Shown: one piece after another, positions 34,332-44,112 of the stretch
How the letters are laid out: every line of letters starts with the position of its first letter
Numbering within the stretch: position 1 is the first letter of the stretch
Assembly (NCBI RefSeq): GCF_040703035.1
Contig: NZ_CP159996.1
Coordinates: 2,142,001 to 2,206,000 of the forward strand
DNA: 64,000 nt
Reading direction: 5' to 3'
Source of the DNA: Terribacillus aidingensis
GTDB taxonomy: Bacteria; Bacillota; Bacilli; Bacillales; Amphibacillaceae
Program-made: the position numbers and the translations under genes
Notes under the pieces: model-generated
What the model was told of the DNA's origin: nothing
Databases searched by the model: none
What the model saw: the letters and a program-made list of their open reading frames with translations, nothing else

Positions 34332-36047
34332 TTAGCTGCGCTTAAAAAGCTCCATCAATTGCTGCTTGGACCAGGTGTTGATGACCGTCTCTGGTTTGAG
34401 CCAGCCTTTACGAGCCATCGCCACACCGACTTCCATGAATGATAATGTTGCATAACTATGCGCATCGGTATTAACAGCAATCTTTACGCCAAGCTCTTGG
34501 GCTTTTTTCAAATATGTCCATGATAAATCCAGCCGGTTAGGGTTGGCGTTCAGCTCGATGACCGTACCTGTCTCCGCAGCCTTTTCGATGAGCCAGTCCG
34601 GATCTGCTGCATAGCCGGCTCTTCTTCCGATCAGACGGCCGGTTGGGTGAGCGATGACATTCACATTCGGATGCTCAAGCGCTGCTGTCAGACGTTCTTT
34701 GATTTGATCGGCTGATTGCGAGAAGCTGGAGTGAATTGCACCAATGACATAATCCATCTCTTGCAGGAAGTCATCGTCAAAATCCAAACGAGCATCTGGC
34801 AGAATATCCATTTCAACGCCAGCAAATATGTGAAAGTCAGGATACAACGCATTGATGCGCTCTATTTCTTCCCTTTGTTTGCGCAGCCGTTTCTCATCCA
34901 GACCATTAGCCACTTTAAGATACTTCGAGTGATCCGTTATTGCTATATAAGAGTAACCAAGCTCCATCGCCTGCTTAGCCATTTGCTCTATCGATTGGGC
35001 ACCATCACTCCAAGTTGAGTGCATATGCAAATCTCCCTGGATATCTGATAGCTGAACAAGCGGTATTTCTTGTTTGAAGCTATCCAGTTCGCCTTGTGCT
35101 TCCCTTACTTCAGGAGGAATAAAGGACAAACCGAAGTGACCGAAAAATTCCTTTTCAGATTGGAAGGTAGTTAATTCCCCTGTTTCTACATTCTCAACAC
35201 CGTATTCACTGATGCGCTCCCCACGTTTTTTCGCCAGCTGACGCAGCGCTACATTATGGTCGGCAGAGCCCGTGAAATGGTGAAGCGTCGTTGCAAAGGC
35301 TGCTGGTTCGATCATCCGGAAGTCTACATTGATGTCGTAGCCTTCTTCCAAGGTAACGGATACTTTCGTGTCACCTTTGGCGATGACTTCTTTCAAGTTG
35401 TCTATCGTAAGCAGCTGCTCTTGAACAGTTTTTGGATCGTTGGTTGCAATGATGAAATCCAAATCCTTCACTGTTTCCTGCATCCGCCGCAGGCTGCCTG
35501 CACGGGCAAACTGTTCGATTCCTTCTAATGATTCGAGGAAGGACTCGATTCGTTCCGCTAGCGGCAGCATCATTGCAATTGGAATACGTTCTGGTCTGGA
35601 TCCGACATTTGCAAGGCCATCGAGTATCTTTTCAGCAGATTTCTTGCCGAACCCGCTTAACGATGCGACTTTACCCGATTCCACAGCTTCTTTCAAGCTA
35701 GCCGCATCGATAACGCCAAGCTCCTGATACAGCTTAGCCAGCTTTTTGCCTCCAAGACCCGGCAGATCAAGGAGCGGCACCAGCCCTTCTGGAACTTCCT
35801 CCTGCAGCTGACGTAATGTATCAGACTGTTCGTCTTTGATATATTCCTCTATAACCGCCGCCGTACCCTTTCCGATTCCGTTCAGCGACGTGAAATCCTC
35901 AATTTCATCTATGGATTGGTCATTTGCTTCCAATGCCGCTGCAGCTTTCCGGTAAGCGGACACCTTGAATGTATTTTCCCCTTTTAGCTCAAGATAAATT
36001 GCAATTGTCTCAAGCAGTTTGACTACGTCCTTTTTATTGATAGCCAT
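34332..36047 (-). CDS. polX: Family X DNA polymerase / 3'-5' exonuclease PolX
   Basis: The 571-residue protein joins an N-terminal Pol X core (helix-hairpin-helix at LNGIGKGTAAVI and LSGFGKKSAEKIL; catalytic aspartates in VKDLDFIIATND and YDINVDFRMI) to a C-terminal PHP exonuclease domain (DLHMHSTWSDGAQSI, ITDHSKYLKVANG, AVNTDAHSYATL). It fills short gaps in base-excision repair. I chose ATG 36047 (AAAGGA eight bases upstream) because a longer frame to 36110 runs through a terminator-like hairpin. Confidence 0.95.
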   Translation of the reverse strand: MAINKKDVVKLLETIAIYLELKGENTFKVSAYRKAAAALEANDQSIDEIEDFTSLNGIGKGTAAVIEEYIKDEQSDTLRQLQEEVPEGLVPLLDLPGLGGKKLAKLYQELGVIDAASLKEAVESGKVASLSGFGKKSAEKILDGLANVGSRPERIPIAMMLPLAERIESFLESLEGIEQFARAGSLRRMQETVKDLDFIIATNDPKTVQEQLLTIDNLKEVIAKGDTKVSVTLEEGYDINVDFRMIEPAAFATTLHHFTGSADHNVALRQLAKKRGERISEYGVENVETGELTTFQSEKEFFGHFGLSFIPPEVREAQGELDSFKQEIPLVQLSDIQGDLHMHSTWSDGAQSIEQMAKQAMELGYSYIAITDHSKYLKVANGLDEKRLRKQREEIERINALYPDFHIFAGVEMDILPDARLDFDDDFLQEMDYVIGAIHSSFSQSADQIKERLTAALEHPNVNVIAHPTGRLIGRRAGYAADPDWLIEKAAETGTVIELNANPNRLDLSWTYLKKAQELGVKIAVNTDAHSYATLSFMEVGVAMARKGWLKPETVINTWSKQQLMELFKRS

Positions 36048-36069
36048 ACCTCTCATCCTTTCAAAACAA

Positions 36070-36108
36070 GGTAGAAAACCCTTGCGCACGATGCCGCAAG
36101 GGTTAAGC
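36070..36108 (-). terminator. Intrinsic terminator between cvpA and polX
   Basis: On the minus strand AACCCTTGCG…CGCAAGGGTTTTCT is a 10-bp stem with an 8-base loop and short T-run, lying between the cvpA stop and polX start. It should uncouple polX from zapA-cvpA. Confidence 0.7.
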
Positions 36109-36111
36109 ATT

Positions 36112-36678
36112 TCATCCCATCAATTCAGTGGGTAATTTATTTGCAACATGATTCAGCCATAGATCCTTGATCTCACCAGAAATATATGGTGTATGTTCCA
36201 CGATCCATGCTGCGAGTATTGACCTGTCCAGCGCTTCCTGCACTGATGTGATCGGCAGCAATACCGATAGATACAATATCACGAATACGAGCAGATAGAT
36301 TTCAACGAAGCCGAGAACGCCGCCGAGTAGCTTATTCACAGAGCGCAAAATCGGCAAGTCTGCAATGAAATCCAGCATGGATCCGATGATATGCAGGATG
36401 ATTTTCGTCGCAAAGAACAAAATTGCGAACGCAATTGCATTGTAAAATACCTGATCGAGCGGTACTGCTCCGAATATATCGGACCAAGCGCTATCGGAAG
36501 ATATATCCGGATACGGAATCCAAAGTTCGAGCTTTGGTGCGAGCTGATCATAATATATAGCTGCAACTATGAATGATACGACAAAGCTTGCTAAATGGAA
36601 CAGCTGCATGATGAAGCCACGCTTTAAGCCGACGAGTACGCCGAACAGGAGCATGGCGATGATAAGTAAATCAATCAT
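36112..36678 (-). CDS. CvpA family membrane protein (YshB)
   Basis: The 188-residue protein has four membrane helices (LIIAMLLFGVLVGLKRGFIM, ASFVVSFIVAAIYYD, FYNAIAFAILFFATKIILHI, GFVEIYLLVFVILYLSVLL) and matches the CvpA family, with B. subtilis YshB in the same location. Proposed roles concern cell envelope or division; unproven. It overlaps the zapA 3' end by eight bases, so it is translationally coupled. Confidence 0.88.
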   Translation of the reverse strand: MIDLLIIAMLLFGVLVGLKRGFIMQLFHLASFVVSFIVAAIYYDQLAPKLELWIPYPDISSDSAWSDIFGAVPLDQVFYNAIAFAILFFATKIILHIIGSMLDFIADLPILRSVNKLLGGVLGFVEIYLLVFVILYLSVLLPITSVQEALDRSILAAWIVEHTPYISGEIKDLWLNHVANKLPTELMG

Positions 36679-36946
36679 TATCCTTTCTAGCCTCTTTCCT
36701 TGTAATAGAGCCTAGCAATTGTGCATACTCTTCTTTCAGTTTTAAATAATCGTTAGTTGTATTCACAGCCGTCAGGACGGCCAATTTCGCGGTATCAAGA
36801 TTCGGATTTGCTTGATGGATCTCCGACATCTTCTGATCGACAAGGCTTGCCACCATCCGCATGCGATGAGCTGGCTCTTGTCCGACGATTGTATAGGACC
36901 GGTTATGTATCTCAACCGTAACACGTGTTTTATCAGATTGGGACAC
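36671..36946 (-). CDS. zapA: Cell division protein ZapA
   Basis: The 91-residue protein has the ZapA beta-hairpin head (TRVTVEIHNRSYTIVGQEPA) and a long C-terminal helix (ASLVDQKMSEIHQANPNLDT … NDYLKLKEEYAQLLGS). It bundles FtsZ filaments at the Z ring. The start is GTG 36946 after GGGGAG; an ATG 44 codons upstream has no ribosome-binding site and would add non-homologous residues. It is divergent from rnhC. Confidence 0.93.
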   Translation of the reverse strand: MSQSDKTRVTVEIHNRSYTIVGQEPAHRMRMVASLVDQKMSEIHQANPNLDTAKLAVLTAVNTTNDYLKLKEEYAQLLGSITRKEARKDND

Positions 36947-37069
36947 GTTATCTCCCCTCACTTCTCTTATAATACTAGTCTTTATAGTAACATGAAGGTG
37001 TCGATTTAGGAAACTATTCTGTATAGACAAACGGCGTGCTATACTAATTGTCAGATTGGAGAGATGAAC

Positions 37070-38056
37070 GTGGGACAAATTGTTTTACAATTGCCGCTGG
37101 ACACAATCCAGCAGATGAAAGCAACTTACAGCCGTAATGAGAAACCAGCACCTCCAGGAGCCATCTTTTCGGCGAAGACACCTAGCTGTGCCATTACCGC
37201 TTACAAATCCGGAAAAGTACTCTTCCAGGGTAAAGCACCAGAAGCGGAGGCCGACAAATGGGGAAGTGCACCAGCTGGTCCGAAAAAACCAGTCCCGAAA
37301 TCAGGTGTCAAAGATCTCAAACATCCTGCTCCAAAAGGAACCGCAGGCCCGAAACCAAGTGTCAATGATCACAGATACGCCCCTGCCCCGGCCTTATTCG
37401 CTTCTTCCCATATCGGTTCAGATGAAGCAGGCACGGGTGACTTCTTCGGGCCGATTACGGTTGCGAGTGTGTATGTAGACCAAAGTCAATTCGCCCTACT
37501 GAAAGAGCTCGGCGTCAAAGACTCCAAGCTTTTAAAGGATGATGCAATCCAGCGAATCGCCAAGGATCTGATGCATGTTGACCTTCCTTATTCCCTGCTC
37601 GTCATGCGCAATGAAAGATACAATCAACTCCAGCAGCGCGGCTGGTCCCAAGGGAAGATGAAAACGATGCTGCATCATCACGCCATACAGAAACTGCTGG
37701 CCAAAATTGCCCCGACCAAGCCAGAGGGAATCTTGATTGACCAATTCCAGCTGCCATCAACTTATATCAAACACCTTGCTACAGAAGGGGAGAGGCTTCA
37801 GCAGAACGTGAGCTTTATGACAAAGGCAGAAAGCCATTCACTTGCCGTTGCTGCTGCATCAATTATTTCCCGAGCTAGCTTTGTTAGGGAAATGGATAAA
37901 CTGTCCAAACAGGCAGGCTTCACGATTCCAAAAGGAGCCAGCGCTGCTGTCGATCAAGCCGCAGGACGCCTTATCCGTACACACGGCCGACAGGCATTGC
38001 CTGTGTTTACGAAAATGCATTTTGCTAATAGTGCAAAAGCAGAAAAGTATATCTAA
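37070..38056 (+). CDS. rnhC: Ribonuclease HIII
   Basis: The 328-residue protein has the RNase HIII TBP-like N-terminal domain (IVLQLPLDTIQQMKATYSRN, FSAKTPSCAITAYKSGKVLF QG) and an RNase HII-type catalytic domain (IGSDEAGTGDFFGPITVASV; acidic residues D-E … D in ILIDQFQLP). A lysine/proline-rich linker (~residues 68-104) is longer than usual. It removes RNA from RNA-DNA hybrids. GTG 37070 is preferred over ATG 37064 because GGAG is eight bases before it. Divergent from zapA, as in B. subtilis. Confidence 0.95.
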   Translation: MGQIVLQLPLDTIQQMKATYSRNEKPAPPGAIFSAKTPSCAITAYKSGKVLFQGKAPEAEADKWGSAPAGPKKPVPKSGVKDLKHPAPKGTAGPKPSVNDHRYAPAPALFASSHIGSDEAGTGDFFGPITVASVYVDQSQFALLKELGVKDSKLLKDDAIQRIAKDLMHVDLPYSLLVMRNERYNQLQQRGWSQGKMKTMLHHHAIQKLLAKIAPTKPEGILIDQFQLPSTYIKHLATEGERLQQNVSFMTKAESHSLAVAAASIISRASFVREMDKLSKQAGFTIPKGASAAVDQAAGRLIRTHGRQALPVFTKMHFANSAKAEKYI

Positions 38057-38358
38057 CGGCCGTATCCGCGGCGGCTGTTTGATTTCCTTGTCCGAACAAG
38101 CCTGCCCGCAGGCTGTTTTCGGATCCATTTGATATATTTGGAAAGTTTCTCATCCGCTCGCAAGTCTTCGATACTAGGCAGCCTTGCAGCAAGCTCCTCA
38201 TTTGTATATAAAGCATGGATTTGCTTATGGCATGGAATACATATCATGGCTGTATCCAGAAATGTGCCTCCCATTTCCTTCGGGATCAGATGATGCTCTG
38301 TCAAGGTGACCTCGTCCCTGCCGCAGAGCGCACATCTGCCTGTTTGCTGTTTCGCCAT
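38053..38358 (-). CDS. HNH endonuclease-type small protein
   Basis: The 101-residue protein has a zinc-type HNH motif: CALCGRDEV, EHHLIPKEMGG, TAMICIPCHKQIH. Two CxxC pairs coordinate zinc and the HH/N/H residues form the beta-beta-alpha metal site. The C-terminus is basic (GRLVRTRKSNSRRGYGR), fitting nucleic acid binding. YisB-like proteins of this size are common in Bacillaceae, and their substrate is unknown. It ends four bases inside the rnhC 3' end on the opposite strand. Confidence 0.82.
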   Translation of the reverse strand: MAKQQTGRCALCGRDEVTLTEHHLIPKEMGGTFLDTAMICIPCHKQIHALYTNEELAARLPSIEDLRADEKLSKYIKWIRKQPAGRLVRTRKSNSRRGYGR

Positions 38359-38473
38359 CTCTATCCCCTCGCTTACTACCAGTATAGACAGGAATTATGC
38401 CTTTTAACGTTATAATTCCCGATAATAGTGAAGCGACACTTGCGTTTCCCCCATGATTTATTCACCCAATGAA

Positions 38474-38512
38474 AAAAGGATAGCTAGAATCTCACGATTC
38501 TGCTATCCCTTT
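38474..38512 (-). terminator. Terminator after pheT
   Basis: GGATAGCTAGAATC and GATTCTGCTATCC form a stem followed, on the minus strand, by a T-rich run. Confidence 0.85.
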
Positions 38513-38515
38513 AAC

Positions 38516-40942
38516 TTAGCTTCTCAATTCTGCTTCGTGCTTCTCTTTCACAGCTTCAATGATGCTGTTATAAGATGCTTCTACTTCTTCATCTGTCAGC
38601 GTGCGTGTCGGATCCTGGTAAAGCACCGTGTAGGCAATTGACTTCTTGCCTGCTTCCATGTGCTCGCCTTGATACACATCGAAGATCTGCACTTGCTGAA
38701 CAAGCTCTCCGCCTGCTTCCTGGATTGTGCGCTGGATGTCGCCTGCATGTGCTGCTTCATCCACAACTAGTGCGATATCCCTTGTAACGGAAGGATGACG
38801 CGGAATCGTGCGGAAGCTTGGTACTTCTTCATACTGATCCATCAAATAAGCGATGTCCAAATCGAACACATATGTTTCCTTAAGATCAAAAGCTTTTTGA
38901 ACTGTCGGGTGCAGCTGGCCGACTACGCCGACAACTTTGCCGTTAAGGGAAACTTTTGCCGTACGTCCTGGATGGTAGCCAACAACCTCTGATTGCTGGA
39001 ATACAGGTTCAAGATCAAGCTGTGTAAAGATTCCTTCCACGATTCCTTTCGCTACATAAAAATCGACAGGTTTCTTCTCCTGCTGCCACGGCTGTTCCAT
39101 CCAAGTACCAGTTAAAGCACCAGCAAGACGAGCTGTTTCGTTCGGCTGCTCGGTAATCTGTTCTTCTTTGGACAGGAATACACGGCCAAATTCGAAGTAG
39201 CCTAGGTTCTCTTGCTTACGAGCCACGTTATAGGAAAGTGTATCAACAAGCTCTGGAATAATGCTAAGGCGCAAATGACTGTGATCTTCACTCATCGGCA
39301 TTTTCAATTTAACAGGGTACACTGTCTGTTCCAATACATCAGGACTTACAAGCATTTCTGTGCGCGCTTTGCTTGTAAGCGAGTATGTGATGGTTTCCAT
39401 CAGTCCGGCACCTTGCAAGTACTGCTTCAGCTGACGTTTCAAATATTGTTTTGTCGTCAGCTTACCTGCGAAGGCTTCACCTTCTGGCAATGTATAAGGA
39501 ATATTATCATAACCGTAAATACGAGCGATTTCCTCCAGCATATCCTCGAACAAGCTGATGTCCCCGCGTCTTGTTGGTACAGACACAGTGAACTGACTGT
39601 TGTCTTGTTCAAAACCGAACTGCAATCTTGTCAGGATGGACGCGATTTCTTCATTAGAAATTGTTGTGCCTAGGCGATTATTCACACTTGCTGTATCGAT
39701 CTTGACTTGCTTCTCTTCACGATCCAGCTCGTCGAATGCCACAATACCCTGTGCAATCTTGCCGCCAGCATACTCAGCAAGAAGACGAGCTGCATATGCA
39801 CCTGCTCGTTCCACACGATTTGGGTCGATGCCTTTTTCATAGCGTGCACTCGCTTCACTGCGCAAGTTATGATGCTTGCTGGAGCGGCGGATAGCACGTG
39901 CATCGAAATATGCCGCCTCAAGCAATACCGTTTTCGTATCTACGGAAACCTCGGAGTTTGCGCCACCCATCACACCAGCGAGCGCGATTGGCTCAGCACC
40001 GTTTGTAATGACAATTTCATCACCCTTTAAAGTGCGCTCCTGATCATCTAGTGTTTGGATTGTTTCGCCCTCTTTTGCAGTTCGAACTACGATTTCCTTT
40101 GTTGCCACTTTGTCATAATCAAACGCGTGTAGCGGCTGTCCGTAAACGAGCAGTACATAGTTCGTAATATCTACAACATTATTGATTGGACGAATGCCTG
40201 CTGCTATTAAGTAATTGCGCATCCAAAGCGGTGAAGGAGCAATTGTAACGTCTTCAATGACGAACGCGCCGTAATATGGGTTAAGCTCGCCATCTTCCAC
40301 TTTCACTGATACAAGGTCAGCTGCCTTGCTGCCGCTTGTCGGATACGTCTCTTCCGGCTGCTTGACTTCCTTATCAAGGATAGCTGCCACTTCATAAGCA
40401 ACGCCCAGCATGCTCATTGCATCAGCACGGTTTGGAGTCAATCCAAGCTCCAAGATGACATCATCCAAGTTAAGCAGTTCTGCTACTGGCGTACCAACTT
40501 CCGTTTCTTCCGGGAAAACAAAGATTCCTTCTGCGAATTCCTTCGGTACGAATTTCTCATCGATTCCAAGCTCCTGCAGTGAGCAGACCATACCGTTCGA
40601 TTCCACTCCGCGAAGCTTGGCTTTTTTGATTTTTACGCCGCCTGGAAGACGTGCTCCTGGCAATGCTGCAGCAATCTTTTGTCCTTGAGCGACATTCGGA
40701 GCACCGCAGATGATCTGGTATGTCTCTGTGCCAACATTGATTTGGCAAAGATTCAGTTTGTCAGCATTAGGATGCTGTTCACAGCTCTCCACGTATCCCA
40801 CAACAACATTCGTGCTTTCTGGTGCCACGCGTTCAATACTTTCTACTTCAATTCCGGAGCGCGTGATTCTTTCAGCCAGCTCCTCCGGGGTAATATTATC
40901 TATGTCTACATATTGCTTCAGCCAATTCAAAGATACATACAT
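38516..40942 (-). CDS. pheT: Phenylalanyl-tRNA synthetase beta subunit
   Basis: The 808-residue protein is a full-length PheT: N-terminal tRNA-binding/OB domain (VVVGYVESCEQHPNADKLNL, IICGAPNVAQGQ), B3/B4 editing region (AVEVG-type NRADAMSMLGVAYE, GVMGGANSEVSVDTKTVLLE), B5, catalytic-like core and a C-terminal ferredoxin-fold anticodon-binding domain (FRTIPRHPSVTRDIALVVDE). It forms the alpha2-beta2 enzyme with PheS and proofreads mischarged Tyr. It follows pheS by 15 bp under T-box control. Confidence 0.98.
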   Translation of the reverse strand: MYVSLNWLKQYVDIDNITPEELAERITRSGIEVESIERVAPESTNVVVGYVESCEQHPNADKLNLCQINVGTETYQIICGAPNVAQGQKIAAALPGARLPGGVKIKKAKLRGVESNGMVCSLQELGIDEKFVPKEFAEGIFVFPEETEVGTPVAELLNLDDVILELGLTPNRADAMSMLGVAYEVAAILDKEVKQPEETYPTSGSKAADLVSVKVEDGELNPYYGAFVIEDVTIAPSPLWMRNYLIAAGIRPINNVVDITNYVLLVYGQPLHAFDYDKVATKEIVVRTAKEGETIQTLDDQERTLKGDEIVITNGAEPIALAGVMGGANSEVSVDTKTVLLEAAYFDARAIRRSSKHHNLRSEASARYEKGIDPNRVERAGAYAARLLAEYAGGKIAQGIVAFDELDREEKQVKIDTASVNNRLGTTISNEEIASILTRLQFGFEQDNSQFTVSVPTRRGDISLFEDMLEEIARIYGYDNIPYTLPEGEAFAGKLTTKQYLKRQLKQYLQGAGLMETITYSLTSKARTEMLVSPDVLEQTVYPVKLKMPMSEDHSHLRLSIIPELVDTLSYNVARKQENLGYFEFGRVFLSKEEQITEQPNETARLAGALTGTWMEQPWQQEKKPVDFYVAKGIVEGIFTQLDLEPVFQQSEVVGYHPGRTAKVSLNGKVVGVVGQLHPTVQKAFDLKETYVFDLDIAYLMDQYEEVPSFRTIPRHPSVTRDIALVVDEAAHAGDIQRTIQEAGGELVQQVQIFDVYQGEHMEAGKKSIAYTVLYQDPTRTLTDEEVEASYNSIIEAVKEKHEAELRS

Positions 40943-40957
40943 CGTTTTTGCCTCCCG

Positions 40958-41992
40958 TTATGCCTTATGGTATTGCGATAGGAATCGTACATCATTTGTA
41001 TAGAAGTGACGGATATCATCAACACCGTACCTAAGCATTGCAATCCGCTCAACACCCATACCGAATGCGAAGCCTGAATATTCTTCCGGATCATAGCCGC
41101 TCATGCGCAGTACATTGGAATGCACCATACCAGCACCTAGGATTTCGATCCAGCCAGTATGCTTACACACGTTACAGCCTTTACCGTCACAAACCTTACA
41201 TGTTACATCGACCTCAACAGAGGGCTCTGTGAACGGGAAGAAGCTTGGACGCAATCGGATTTCGCGGTCGGCTCCGAACAATTTACGGGAGAATTCCAGC
41301 AGAACACCTTTCAAGTCACTCATGCGTACATTTTTGTCGACTAGCAGTCCTTCGATTTGGGTGAACTGATGGGAATGCGTTGCATCATCTGTATCACGTC
41401 GGTACACAATACCTGGGCAAATCATTTTGATTGCTTTGTTGCCGTCGTATTCACGCATCGTACGCGCTTGAACCGGAGAAGTCTGCGTGCGTAAAAGCAA
41501 GTTATCTGTAACATAGAAGCTGTCCTGCATATCCCGTGCAGGGTGGTCCTGCGGCAGGTTCAATGCTTCAAAGTTGAAATAATCCGTTTCCACTTCCGGA
41601 CCTTCTTTTATCTCAAATCCCATCCCGAGGAAAAGATCTTCCACTTCTTCAATGATGCTAGTCAAAAGATGAGGCCCGCCTGTTTTGACAGGTCGTCCTG
41701 GCAATGTGACATCGATTGCCTCTTTTTGAAGCTGTTCATTCAGTGCTGCTTCTTCCAGCAGATTCTTTTTATTATCTAACGCAGTCGCAATTGCCTCACG
41801 GACTTTGTTTGCCAATTCACCAATAACCGGACGTTCTTCAGGAGAAAGTTTTCCCATTCCGCGAAGTACTTCTGTAATCGGACCTTTTTTCCCTAAATAA
41901 GCGACACGTACATCCTGCAAGCTCTGCAGGTTGTCTGCTTGCTGTACTTTCTCGATGGCTTCTGCTTGTAATGCTACGAGCTTTTCTCTCAT
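40958..41992 (-). CDS. pheS: Phenylalanyl-tRNA synthetase alpha subunit
   Basis: The 344-residue protein has an N-terminal coiled coil (~1-85) and the class II catalytic core: motif 2-type [26 protein letters not shown] (split over residues ~205-230), [16 protein letters not shown], and motif 3 [37 protein letters not shown] insert holds the extra cysteines of Bacillus PheS. It charges tRNA-Phe. First gene after the T-box leader. Confidence 0.98.
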   Translation of the reverse strand: MREKLVALQAEAIEKVQQADNLQSLQDVRVAYLGKKGPITEVLRGMGKLSPEERPVIGELANKVREAIATALDNKKNLLEEAALNEQLQKEAIDVTLPGRPVKTGGPHLLTSIIEEVEDLFLGMGFEIKEGPEVETDYFNFEALNLPQDHPARDMQDSFYVTDNLLLRTQTSPVQARTMREYDGNKAIKMICPGIVYRRDTDDATHSHQFTQIEGLLVDKNVRMSDLKGVLLEFSRKLFGADREIRLRPSFFPFTEPSVEVDVTCKVCDGKGCNVCKHTGWIEILGAGMVHSNVLRMSGYDPEEYSGFAFGMGVERIAMLRYGVDDIRHFYTNDVRFLSQYHKA

Positions 41993-42020
41993 GCTTTTGC
42001 CTCCTATGATTTTTGAGCAT

Positions 42021-42296
42021 AAAAAAAGCCCCTCCCTCCGAAAAGGGACGAGCTTTCATTCGCGGTACCACCCTTGTTGGTATACATGTATACCCAACTT
42101 GAAGCTTGATAACGGATTTAGCAATCCGGATACACCTTTACTTGTCATCGACAAGGTCCCGGTGCCTGCTCCAGAGTGAAGGTTCATCCGCTGCCGCAAC
42201 CGGCATGCTCTCAGTCTTAGGCATGCCTTCCTGTTGTTGCGATCCGCAGGGATTACTGACTCTTTCCACGCATCTCAATATTAATCTTGTTTCATT
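42021..42296 (-). promoter_or_regulatory. T-box leader of pheST (tRNA-Phe-sensing riboswitch)
   Basis: On the minus strand the T-box core GGGTGGTACCGCG lies at 42073-42061, followed by a terminator stem (GCTCGTCCCTTTT…GGGAGGGGCTTTTTTT, 42058-42021). The leader starts just after a -10 TATAAT. A TTC (Phe) triplet in GAACC-TTC-A around 42183-42175 is a credible specifier. Uncharged tRNA-Phe should favour the antiterminator. Confidence 0.95.
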
Positions 42297-42322
42297 ATAG
42301 AAAATACCGGAACTTCTTGCAA
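42294..42322 (-). promoter_or_regulatory. pheST promoter
   Basis: Minus strand TTGCAA (42322-42317), 17-bp spacer, TATAAT (42299-42294). Confidence 0.9.
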
Positions 42323-42329
42323 CCCGCTT

Positions 42330-43070
42330 TTACCTATTTACCGTGTGATATAGCAAAATACCCGCAGCAATACTCACATTCAGTGATTCTGCTTTACCGA
42401 AAATGGGGATCTTTACAGCCATATCGCTCTGGGCGATCAGCCGTTTGTCGATTCCTGCCCCTTCATTACCGACGAGTAATGCCGTTTTTTTCGGTGCAGT
42501 CAAATCTCTGTAATCGACAGCACCTTCTAATGCTGCTGCCCACACGGTATACCCGCTTTCCTGCAGTTCCGGCAATAGAAGTGCCAAATCGGCAGTTAGT
42601 ACCGGTAAATGGAAGATAGAGCCTTGCGTAGCACGGATAACCTTGTCATTATACCGATCAGCCGAACCCTCTCCCAAGTAAACAGCATCATACCCGGCTG
42701 CATCTGCCGTACGAATGATGGTACCTAAATTACCGGGATCCTGGACAGCATCCAATAGAAGGATACGATTGTGCCGTTTCAGTTTCTTATCCTGCATCTG
42801 TACCACTGCTGCAATCCCTTGCGGTGTTTCCGTCTCCGTAATGGCTTTGAAAACATGGTCCGATACACGCACTGGCTCCAATTCCGATGCCCATTCCGGC
42901 TGTTCCGTTTCCTCACGCAATATAAGCTGGTCAATCGTCCAGCCAGCTTTGATTGCTTCTTCTGTAAGATGGAATCCCTCTACCAGGAATGTATTCGATT
43001 TTGTCCGTTCTTTCTTCCTTTTTAATTTCTGCCACTGTTTCACCTGGGCATTTTGAGTTGATGTAATCAA
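42330..43070 (-). CDS. ysgA: SpoU/TrmH-family RNA 2'-O-methyltransferase (YsgA)
   Basis: The 246-residue protein has an N-terminal L30e-like substrate domain (~1-95) and a C-terminal SPOUT domain with the trefoil-knot motifs [31 protein letters not shown] and [20 protein letters not shown]. It methylates ribose in rRNA or tRNA, exact target unproven. It matches B. subtilis ysgA in location next to pheS and sspI. Confidence 0.92.
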   Translation of the reverse strand: MITSTQNAQVKQWQKLKRKKERTKSNTFLVEGFHLTEEAIKAGWTIDQLILREETEQPEWASELEPVRVSDHVFKAITETETPQGIAAVVQMQDKKLKRHNRILLLDAVQDPGNLGTIIRTADAAGYDAVYLGEGSADRYNDKVIRATQGSIFHLPVLTADLALLLPELQESGYTVWAAALEGAVDYRDLTAPKKTALLVGNEGAGIDKRLIAQSDMAVKIPIFGKAESLNVSIAAGILLYHTVNR

Positions 43071-43165
43071 CGCACGTTCACTTCCTCTTTCTTGACATAT
43101 CCTCTATCATACATAGTTTTACGAACAGAGGTCAAACTATAAAAAAGTTTAGGAGGTGCTCATGC

Positions 43166-43378
43166 ATGGATTTAGATATCCGACGTGCTATCTTGGCCAA
43201 TATCAAGGACAACAATGAGGAACAGCTGCAAGCGACGATCACAGATTCCATCGATGGAAGAGAAGTTCTTCTGCCTGGATTAGGAGTTTTATTCGAATTG
43301 ATCTGGAAAAACGCAGGCGATCAGGAGAAGCAGGAAATGGTTGATGCACTAGCTAAGGGCGTCCAAACACAAGGATAA
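43166..43378 (+). CDS. sspI: Small acid-soluble spore protein I
   Basis: The 70-residue protein ([40 protein letters not shown]) matches SspI closely, including the PGLGVLFE(L/V)IW core. It is a minor forespore-made SASP found in dormant spores. AGGAGG precedes the ATG. Divergent from ysgA as in B. subtilis. Its expected sigma-G control was not verified in the upstream DNA. Confidence 0.93.
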   Translation: MDLDIRRAILANIKDNNEEQLQATITDSIDGREVLLPGLGVLFELIWKNAGDQEKQEMVDALAKGVQTQG

Positions 43379-43459
43379 AACTCTGCTGAAATAGGTCTTG
43401 TACCCCTGGTTCTTTTGAGCTACAATTGGACTAACAATATGTGACAGGAGATATGTTTT

Positions 43460-44077
43460 TTGGATACATCTTATCTGCTTTCCACACTTAGTCCGACGAT
43501 GCTCGCATCTTATCAGCAACGGGTAGCCTTTTCGCCGACATCAAGTTCCAGTCATTCTTTCAGCGAGCTGCTTATGCAGACAATGAATACCGGTTCTTCG
43601 GTTAGACTGAATCCTTATGTAACGCTCAGTTCCATGACTCAAACGCAAAACGTACCCTCTGTTCAATCTGTTACAGATAGTACTGCCAAGAGTTCTGGTA
43701 ACGAGACGATTGATGGTATCATCTCTGATGCTGCTTCCAGATACGGAGTCGATGAGAAACTCATCCGCTCTGTCATTCAGATGGAGTCAAACTTCGATCC
43801 ATTGGCTGAAAGCGGCGTAGGTGCACAAGGTCTTATGCAGCTTATGCCAGCTACAGCAGCTGGACTCGGGGTGACCAACAGCTTCGATCCGGAGCAGAAC
43901 GTGATGGCAGGCACAAAATATTTAAAACAGATGCTGGACCGCTATGACGGCAACACCAGCCTAGCTTTGGCAGCGTATAACGCCGGCCCGGGAAATGTCG
44001 ATAAATATAATGGCATCCCGCCATTCAATGAAACGACGAATTATGTCCGAAAGATAATGGGCAGCTACCTAGCATAA
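43460..44077 (+). CDS. Lytic transglycosylase with SLT domain
   Basis: The 205-residue protein has a Ser/Thr-rich N-terminal ~90 residues without signal peptide and a C-terminal SLT-type goose-lysozyme domain: [26 protein letters not shown] (catalytic Glu in MESNFDP), [46 protein letters not shown]. It would cleave peptidoglycan. Start is TTG 43460, nine bases after AGGAG; ATG at 43453 is out of frame. The absence of a signal suggests release by another route or action in sporulation. Confidence 0.88.
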   Translation: MDTSYLLSTLSPTMLASYQQRVAFSPTSSSSHSFSELLMQTMNTGSSVRLNPYVTLSSMTQTQNVPSVQSVTDSTAKSSGNETIDGIISDAASRYGVDEKLIRSVIQMESNFDPLAESGVGAQGLMQLMPATAAGLGVTNSFDPEQNVMAGTKYLKQMLDRYDGNTSLALAAYNAGPGNVDKYNGIPPFNETTNYVRKIMGSYLA

Positions 44078-44112
44078 AAAACCAGCTTCCGCTTGGAAGC
44101 TGGTTTTTTATT
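44076..44112. terminator. Bidirectional terminator
   Basis: AAAAAACCAGCTTCC and GGAAGCTGGTTTTTT flank a short loop between convergent genes. Confidence 0.95.
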